A DNA stretch of 35,165 nt from Bacteroidales bacterium. Its GTDB lineage: Bacteria; Bacteroidota; Bacteroidia; Bacteroidales; F082. Below the pieces are notes generated by a model. The model was not told where the DNA came from. It made no database searches and was given only the letters and a program-made list of their open reading frames with translations. The translations under genes were made by a program, and so were the position numbers. Each line of letters opens with the position of its first letter. The first letter of the stretch is position 1. Location of the stretch: the NCBI GenBank assembly GCA_015488735.1, contig WFNG01000074.1:1-35165 (forward strand), given 5' to 3'. Shown here one piece after another: positions 31,548 through 35,165 of this stretch.

Positions 31548-33569
31548 ATGAAGCGTTTTACCTTTTTTCTGACGATCCTGGTCTTACTTTCGGTCTCAGC
31601 CTCCGCCCAAATTCTTAATCCGGTTAAATGGTCATTTTCTTCTCAAAAAATTTCCGGTAACGAGTACAACCTTATTTTTAAAGCCTCTATTGATAACCAA
31701 TGGCATTTGTACTCTCAGGATATTCCGCAGGCGCCTCCTGCTACTACTTTTACTTTCATACAAGACAGCAGTTACACCCGTATTGGCAAAGTGAAAGAGG
31801 TGGGCGACGAAATCCAGGAGTTTGACAAGAATTTCAACATGGAGTTGAAATATTATGCCGACAGTGTCAGTTTTGTGCAAACGGTAAAGCTGAACAAACC
31901 AGGCGCCACGGTAAAAGGCAGCCTGAATTTTATGTGTTGTGATGACACCCAGTGCCTGCCACCCAAAGATATGGACTTCTCTTTTGATTTGGGAAAAGTA
32001 AAACCGGCAGCCACAAAAGCAGTAGTCAGCACAAAAAAAATTACTTCAGGAAAAGACCAGATTACCATCGGCGGAAGGAAAAAAGGACTGTGGGGTTTCT
32101 TCATACTTGCTTTTCTCGGAGGCCTGATAGGGATACTGACACCCTGTGTTTTTCCCATGATTCCCATGACAGTGAGCTTTTTTATGAAAGAAGGAGAAGA
32201 GAAATCCAAAGGCAAAAGACAGGCCTTGCTGTATGGTTTCAGCATTATCCTCATTTATACGCTTATCGGTTCGGTGCTGGCAGTGATTGCCGGCCCCAAC
32301 ATTGCCAACTGGCTTAGTACAAACTGGGTACCGAACATTATATTCTTCCTTGTTTTTATGATTTTTGCCTTTTCGTTTTTTGGTATGTTTGAAATTTCGC
32401 TGCCGCACTGGGCAGTGAACAAAACAGACCAACGGGCAGACAAAGGCGGTTTTCTCGGTCCTGTCTTCATGGCGTTGACACTCGTGCTGGTTTCTTTCAG
32501 CTGCACCGGCCCCATCGTGGGAACCATTTTAGTGGAATCGGCCGGAGGGCAGATATTGAAACCCATTGTGGGGATGTTTGGTTTTTCGCTGGCTTTTGCT
32601 CTGCCCTTCACACTGTTTGCCTTCTTCCCTTCCTGGCTTTCCAACCTGCCCAAATCGGGTGGCTGGCTTAACTCGGTGAAGGTGGTACTGGGATTTTTGG
32701 AGCTTGCGCTGGGATTGAAATTCCTGAGTATTGCCGACCAGACCTATCACTGGCATATCCTTGACCGGGAAGTTTATCTTGCCCTGTGGATTGTTATTTT
32801 CTTCCTGCTGGGGCTTTATCTGCTAGGAAAACTTAAGTTTGTTTACGATTCGGAGGTAAAGCATGTAACGGTGCCGAGATTGCTGCTGGCCATCATAACC
32901 TTTAGCTTTGTCGTTTACATGGTTCCCGGAATGTTTGGCGCACCCCTGAAAGCCTTGTCGGGATATCTGCCGCCGCTAAATACGATGGATTTTAACATGA
33001 ATAAAATTGTACGGGAGAATCTGCAGGTGTATGGATACAACGGAAACGCTTCGGAACCTAAAGAGATATGCGAGACACCCAGGTACCATGAATTTCTGCA
33101 TTTGCCGCTTGGGTTAGAGGGATACTTCGATTACAAACAGGCGGTGGCCTGTTCGAGAAAGCAGAATAAACCGATTTTTATCGATTTCACCGGTCACGGA
33201 TGTGTCAACTGCCGTGAGATGGAAGCCAACGTGTGGTCCGACCCGCGGGTGCTTAAGATATTACGGAACAAATATGTTATTCTCGCACTTTACGTGGATG
33301 ACAAATACAAACTCCCCAAAGACGAATGGGTCAGGTCTTCGTACAACGGTAAGATGATGAAAACCCTCGGCAAAAAAGATGCCGACTTCCAGATTACCAA
33401 ATTCGGGGTAAATGCGCAGCCTTTCTATGTGCTTATGGATAACAAAGGTAATGTGCTGGTACAACCCAAGGCCTATGACCTGAACGTGGACCACTTCATC
33501 AAATTCCTCGATCAGGGGGTGAAGAATTTTAAAGATGGGAAGACGTTGTTTAATATAAACCATAAATAA
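31548..33569 (+). CDS. dsbD: DsbD-type transmembrane thiol:disulfide interchange protein
   Basis: Carries reducing power from cytoplasmic thioredoxin across the inner membrane to periplasmic thiol proteins. The 673-residue protein has a signal peptide (residues 1-20, ending SASAQ), an N-terminal immunoglobulin-like DsbD-alpha domain with Cys near C131 and C136 (CCDDTQCLPP), a CcdA-like membrane domain with about eight helices (GILTPCVFPMIPMTVSFF and VSFSCTGPIVGTILV hold the two redox Cys), and a C-terminal thioredoxin domain with C552-V-N-C555. All three cysteine pairs are therefore present. ATG at 31548 is chosen over an in-frame TTG two codons earlier. Confidence 0.92.
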   Translation: MKRFTFFLTILVLLSVSASAQILNPVKWSFSSQKISGNEYNLIFKASIDNQWHLYSQDIPQAPPATTFTFIQDSSYTRIGKVKEVGDEIQEFDKNFNMELKYYADSVSFVQTVKLNKPGATVKGSLNFMCCDDTQCLPPKDMDFSFDLGKVKPAATKAVVSTKKITSGKDQITIGGRKKGLWGFFILAFLGGLIGILTPCVFPMIPMTVSFFMKEGEEKSKGKRQALLYGFSIILIYTLIGSVLAVIAGPNIANWLSTNWVPNIIFFLVFMIFAFSFFGMFEISLPHWAVNKTDQRADKGGFLGPVFMALTLVLVSFSCTGPIVGTILVESAGGQILKPIVGMFGFSLAFALPFTLFAFFPSWLSNLPKSGGWLNSVKVVLGFLELALGLKFLSIADQTYHWHILDREVYLALWIVIFFLLGLYLLGKLKFVYDSEVKHVTVPRLLLAIITFSFVVYMVPGMFGAPLKALSGYLPPLNTMDFNMNKIVRENLQVYGYNGNASEPKEICETPRYHEFLHLPLGLEGYFDYKQAVACSRKQNKPIFIDFTGHGCVNCREMEANVWSDPRVLKILRNKYVILALYVDDKYKLPKDEWVRSSYNGKMMKTLGKKDADFQITKFGVNAQPFYVLMDNKGNVLVQPKAYDLNVDHFIKFLDQGVKNFKDGKTLFNINHK

Positions 33570-33735
33570 TTAGAATAAGGCCTGTTTATGCAAAGGCAGA
33601 TGGCTTTTTCGGATTTATGTTTCAGAAGTACTTATAATCAGTGTTTTAAATGCTTTGCTTGAATATTTGGTATTATAAACGCTGAGGATCAGCATGAGTT
33701 GAATAAAGAAAATGTTAAAAAAATCGTCCTGAAAT
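33570..33735. other. Intergenic stretch upstream of the pheA leader
   Basis: About 165 AT-rich bases between the dsbD-like gene and the pheA promoter. I see no gene, no strong hairpin and no T-tract terminator here. Confidence 0.5.
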
Positions 33736-33765
33736 TTTGATATAAAAAATTTTCATTTACATTTG
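33736..33765 (+). promoter_or_regulatory. Promoter of the pheA leader and operon
   Basis: TTTG at 33736-33739 and TACATTTG at 33758-33765 are separated by 18 bases and match the Bacteroidota -33/-7 pattern. The transcript should start near 33771, about 12 bases before the leader ATG. Confidence 0.65.
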
Positions 33766-33782
33766 TCCCATAAAACAGAGAC

Positions 33783-33863
33783 ATGAAGAACAGGTCAAAC
33801 ATCTTTTTTTATACCTTTTATTACTTTTATTTTAAAAGTGATACGGGGCTATATGTGGTTTGA
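33783..33863 (+). CDS. pheA leader peptide rich in Phe and Tyr (attenuator control peptide)
   Basis: A 26-residue reading frame, MKNRSN then IFFYTFYYFYFK then SDTGLYVV, ending at a TGA. Residues 8-17 contain nine aromatic residues out of ten (five Phe, four Tyr), coded mostly by TTT and TAT in a row at 33804-33833. It begins about 12 bases after the predicted transcript start and ends 24 bases before the terminator stem. Such a peptide has no likely function of its own; as in the pheA and trp leaders of enteric bacteria, its translation rate senses charged tRNA-Phe and, here, tRNA-Tyr. It lies in no known protein family. Confidence 0.8.
   Translation: MKNRSNIFFYTFYYFYFKSDTGLYVV
33844..33850 (+). 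promoter_or_regulatory. Candidate antiterminator strand in the pheA leader
   Basis: CGGGGCT can pair over seven bases (one G-U) with AGTCCCG at 33891-33897, which is part of the 5' arm of the terminator. It lies 10 bases past the last aromatic codon of the run and inside the leader peptide, so a ribosome that reaches the stop codon covers it and one stalled in the run does not. Confidence 0.6.
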
Positions 33864-33887
33864 CAATAATTTATAAATCAATATCAG

Positions 33888-33922
33888 AAAAGTCCCGGAT
33901 GAAAATTCGGGACTTTTTTTTT
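33888..33922 (+). terminator. Attenuator terminator upstream of pheA
   Basis: Ten-base perfect arms AAAAGTCCCG / CGGGACTTTT (33888-33897 and 33908-33917) with a 10-base loop, then T to 33922. It ends 17 bases before the pheA ATG, within the same transcription unit as the leader peptide. Confidence 0.85.
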
Positions 33923-33939
33923 GAAAAAAAGAAAGAAAA

Positions 33940-34791
33940 ATGAAAATAGCCATGCAGGGAGTCCGGGGCGCTTTCCACGAAATAGCCATCAGGAAATATT
34001 TTTACGGAGACAATTACGAAGTGGTTCCCTGTGATTCCTTTAACAAATTGTTTGATGTCCTGCGTTTTGAAAAGGCAGATTATGGTATGGTGGCCATCGA
34101 AAATTCCATTGTGGGGAGCATCTTGCCCAATTACACTTTGTTGCGTGAGTCTGGATTGCGTATCCTCGGCGAAGTGTATCTGCGCATCGAGCAGCATCTG
34201 CTGGCGCTTCCCGGGCAAACCATTGGCGATATCAGAAAAGTTTATTCTCATCCCATGGCCATACAGCAATGCCGTGAGTTTTTAACACCTATGCGGCGAA
34301 ATGGCGTGCAACTTGTTGATTCGGAAGATACTGCGCTAAGTGCAAAATGGATTGGCGAAGGCAACATGAGCGGGGTGGCTGCCATTGCCAGCCGGCTGGC
34401 AGCAAAACTATATGGTCTTGAAATCCTGGCAGAAGGTATCGAGACCAACAAAATGAACTTTACCCGTTTTCTTATTGTTTCGCACGAAGAAAATTATCAA
34501 AACCATCGCAACGGAAAGAAAATCAACAAAGCATCTCTCTGTTTTGTCCTTCCCCACCAACAAGGAAGACTTTCCGAAGTGCTTTCGGTGTTGTCATTTT
34601 ATAAAATCAACCTCTCTAAAATCCAGTCGTTGCCCATCGTGGGACAGGAGTGGGAATACCTTTTTTACGTGGATGTGGATTTCTCCAACTATGAAAAATA
34701 TCGCCAATCGCTGGATGCCATCAGGCCGCTGCTCGGCGAGTTAATCATTTTTGGCGAGTACGAGAAAGGAGGGAAAGTCCATGAAAATTAA
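33940..34791 (+). CDS. pheA: Prephenate dehydratase with ACT domain
   Basis: Converts prephenate to phenylpyruvate, the committed step to phenylalanine. The 283-residue protein has the catalytic domain (1-185) with GVRGAFHEIAI, the AIENSIVGSI motif and the signature NKMNFTRFLIV (T175-R176-F177), then a C-terminal ACT domain (about 195-278). There is no chorismate mutase domain, unlike E. coli PheA. In the ACT domain the usual ESRP effector motif reads QSLP (residues 229-232), so allosteric control by Phe may differ. It is preceded by an attenuator and followed, with an 11-base overlap, by an aminotransferase gene. The start is preceded by an A-rich run rather than a Shine-Dalgarno sequence. 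Confidence 0.95.
   Translation: MKIAMQGVRGAFHEIAIRKYFYGDNYEVVPCDSFNKLFDVLRFEKADYGMVAIENSIVGSILPNYTLLRESGLRILGEVYLRIEQHLLALPGQTIGDIRKVYSHPMAIQQCREFLTPMRRNGVQLVDSEDTALSAKWIGEGNMSGVAAIASRLAAKLYGLEILAEGIETNKMNFTRFLIVSHEENYQNHRNGKKINKASLCFVLPHQQGRLSEVLSVLSFYKINLSKIQSLPIVGQEWEYLFYVDVDFSNYEKYRQSLDAIRPLLGELIIFGEYEKGGKVHEN
34766..34773 (+). promoter_or_regulatory. Strong Shine-Dalgarno sequence before the aminotransferase
   Basis: AAGGAGGG lies 7 bases before the ATG at 34781, inside the end of pheA. Good Shine-Dalgarno sequences are rare elsewhere in the window, which suggests re-initiation coupled to pheA translation. This part of pheA also codes for its last residues (EKGGK), so chance cannot be excluded. 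Confidence 0.55.
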
Positions 34792-35165
34792 AACGGCAGA
34801 CCGCTTAAACGTGGTGAGCGAATACTATTTCTCACGTAAGCTGAAAGAAATTGCTGCCTTGCGGGAACAGGGTGTGGATATCATTAATCTTGGCATTGGC
34901 AGTCCGGATATGGCACCCGATGAAACCGTTATTGAAGCAGTGGCTCGCGAAAGTCGTAAACCGGAAAACCATGCCTACCAAAGTTATTCGGGAATTCCGG
35001 CTTTGCGGGAAGCTTATGCCAAATGGTATGGCGCTTTCTTTGGTGTCGCACTGAATCCAGCCAACGAGATTCTTCCGCTTATGGGCTCCAAAGAGGGCAT
35101 TATGCATATCTCTATGGCTTTTCTGAATCCGGGCGATGAGGTGCTGGTTCCCAATCCGGGTTACC
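34781..35165 (+). CDS. Class I/II aminotransferase of the aromatic operon (partial, runs off the window)
   Basis: The first 128 residues are visible: MKIKTADRLNVVSEYYFSRK, then INLGIGSPDMAPDETVIEAV, YQSYSGIPALREAYAKWYG and LMGSKEGIMHISMAFLNPGD, all typical of the N-terminal half of fold-type I PLP aminotransferases of the aspartate/LL-diaminopimelate type. The PLP lysine lies beyond the window. Its place straight after pheA suggests it transaminates phenylpyruvate and/or hydroxyphenylpyruvate. In related genomes such a gene is followed by DAHP synthase/chorismate mutase and prephenate dehydrogenase; that cannot be checked here. Confidence 0.85.
   Translation, partial: MKIKTADRLNVVSEYYFSRKLKEIAALREQGVDIINLGIGSPDMAPDETVIEAVARESRKPENHAYQSYSGIPALREAYAKWYGAFFGVALNPANEILPLMGSKEGIMHISMAFLNPGDEVLVPNPGY

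Noticed and set aside
33765-33769. GTCCC upstream of the leader as a possible 'region 1' partner for GGGGC at 33845-33849
   Set aside because: It lies in the -7 element, upstream of the expected transcript start, so it would not be in the RNA.
33888-33922. The terminator before pheA as the ordinary terminator of dsbD
   Set aside because: It is about 320 bases past the dsbD stop, lies downstream of a good promoter and a leader frame, and sits only 17 bases before pheA.
1-35165. CRISPR arrays, tRNA or rRNA genes, complete insertion sequences, prophage
   Set aside because: I found no regularly spaced repeats, no tRNA-like cloverleaf with a conserved T-loop, no rRNA segment and no transposase, integrase or phage structural gene by eye; a covariance-model scan would be needed to exclude small RNAs.

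Overview
The window looks like chromosomal DNA of a member of the Bacteroidota, probably a Bacteroidales/Marinilabiliales-type bacterium. Three things suggest this. Many genes are preceded by the phylum's -7 promoter element TAnnTTTG, and I could place about nineteen copies next to gene starts on both strands. Most genes lack a Shine-Dalgarno sequence. A secreted nuclease ends in a type IX secretion (T9SS) sorting domain. The content is mostly housekeeping; I see no rRNA, tRNA, CRISPR array, prophage or intact insertion sequence.

Layout. 1-4.7 kb: the tail of an unknown gene, a uridine-kinase-family protein, phosphofructokinase divergent from a dicarboxylate/amino-acid symporter, and a small unknown protein. 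4.8-8.2 kb: an acyl-CoA synthetase, an exported probable barrel protein behind a palindrome-rich upstream region, and a small very basic membrane protein. 8.3-17.3 kb: rlmN and a threonine-aldolase-like enzyme, then a long run on the minus strand (DUF1232 protein, IPExxxVDY-like protein, acyl-ACP thioesterase, ATP-cone/nuclease fusion, queD-like gene, T9SS nuclease, MntP-like membrane protein, gamma-carbonic anhydrase, nadB). 17.4-19.6 kb: a serine hydrolase and an AT-rich antitoxin/PIN-toxin pair followed by a repeat-like scar.

19.6-27.4 kb is a 2-oxoglutarate island. The OdhA-OdhB dehydrogenase components and a 56-residue 2[4Fe-4S] ferredoxin lie on the minus strand, facing away from a 2-oxoacid:ferredoxin oxidoreductase pair (KorA-KorB) on the plus strand. 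The cell can therefore probably oxidise 2-oxoglutarate with either NAD or ferredoxin as acceptor. 27.5-31.4 kb: a helical-backbone metal-receptor-like protein without signal peptide, pyruvate kinase, REP-like hairpins and tilS. 31.5-33.6 kb: a DsbD-type transmembrane thiol reductase.

The most interesting region is 33.73-33.94 kb, upstream of prephenate dehydratase. It contains, in order, a promoter, a 26-codon leader peptide in which nine of ten consecutive codons are Phe or Tyr, a short antiterminator segment, and an intrinsic terminator ending just before the pheA start. This is the architecture of ribosome-mediated transcription attenuation, here apparently reading both Phe and Tyr supply. 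It precedes an aromatic amino-acid operon that runs off the window through a class I/II aminotransferase.
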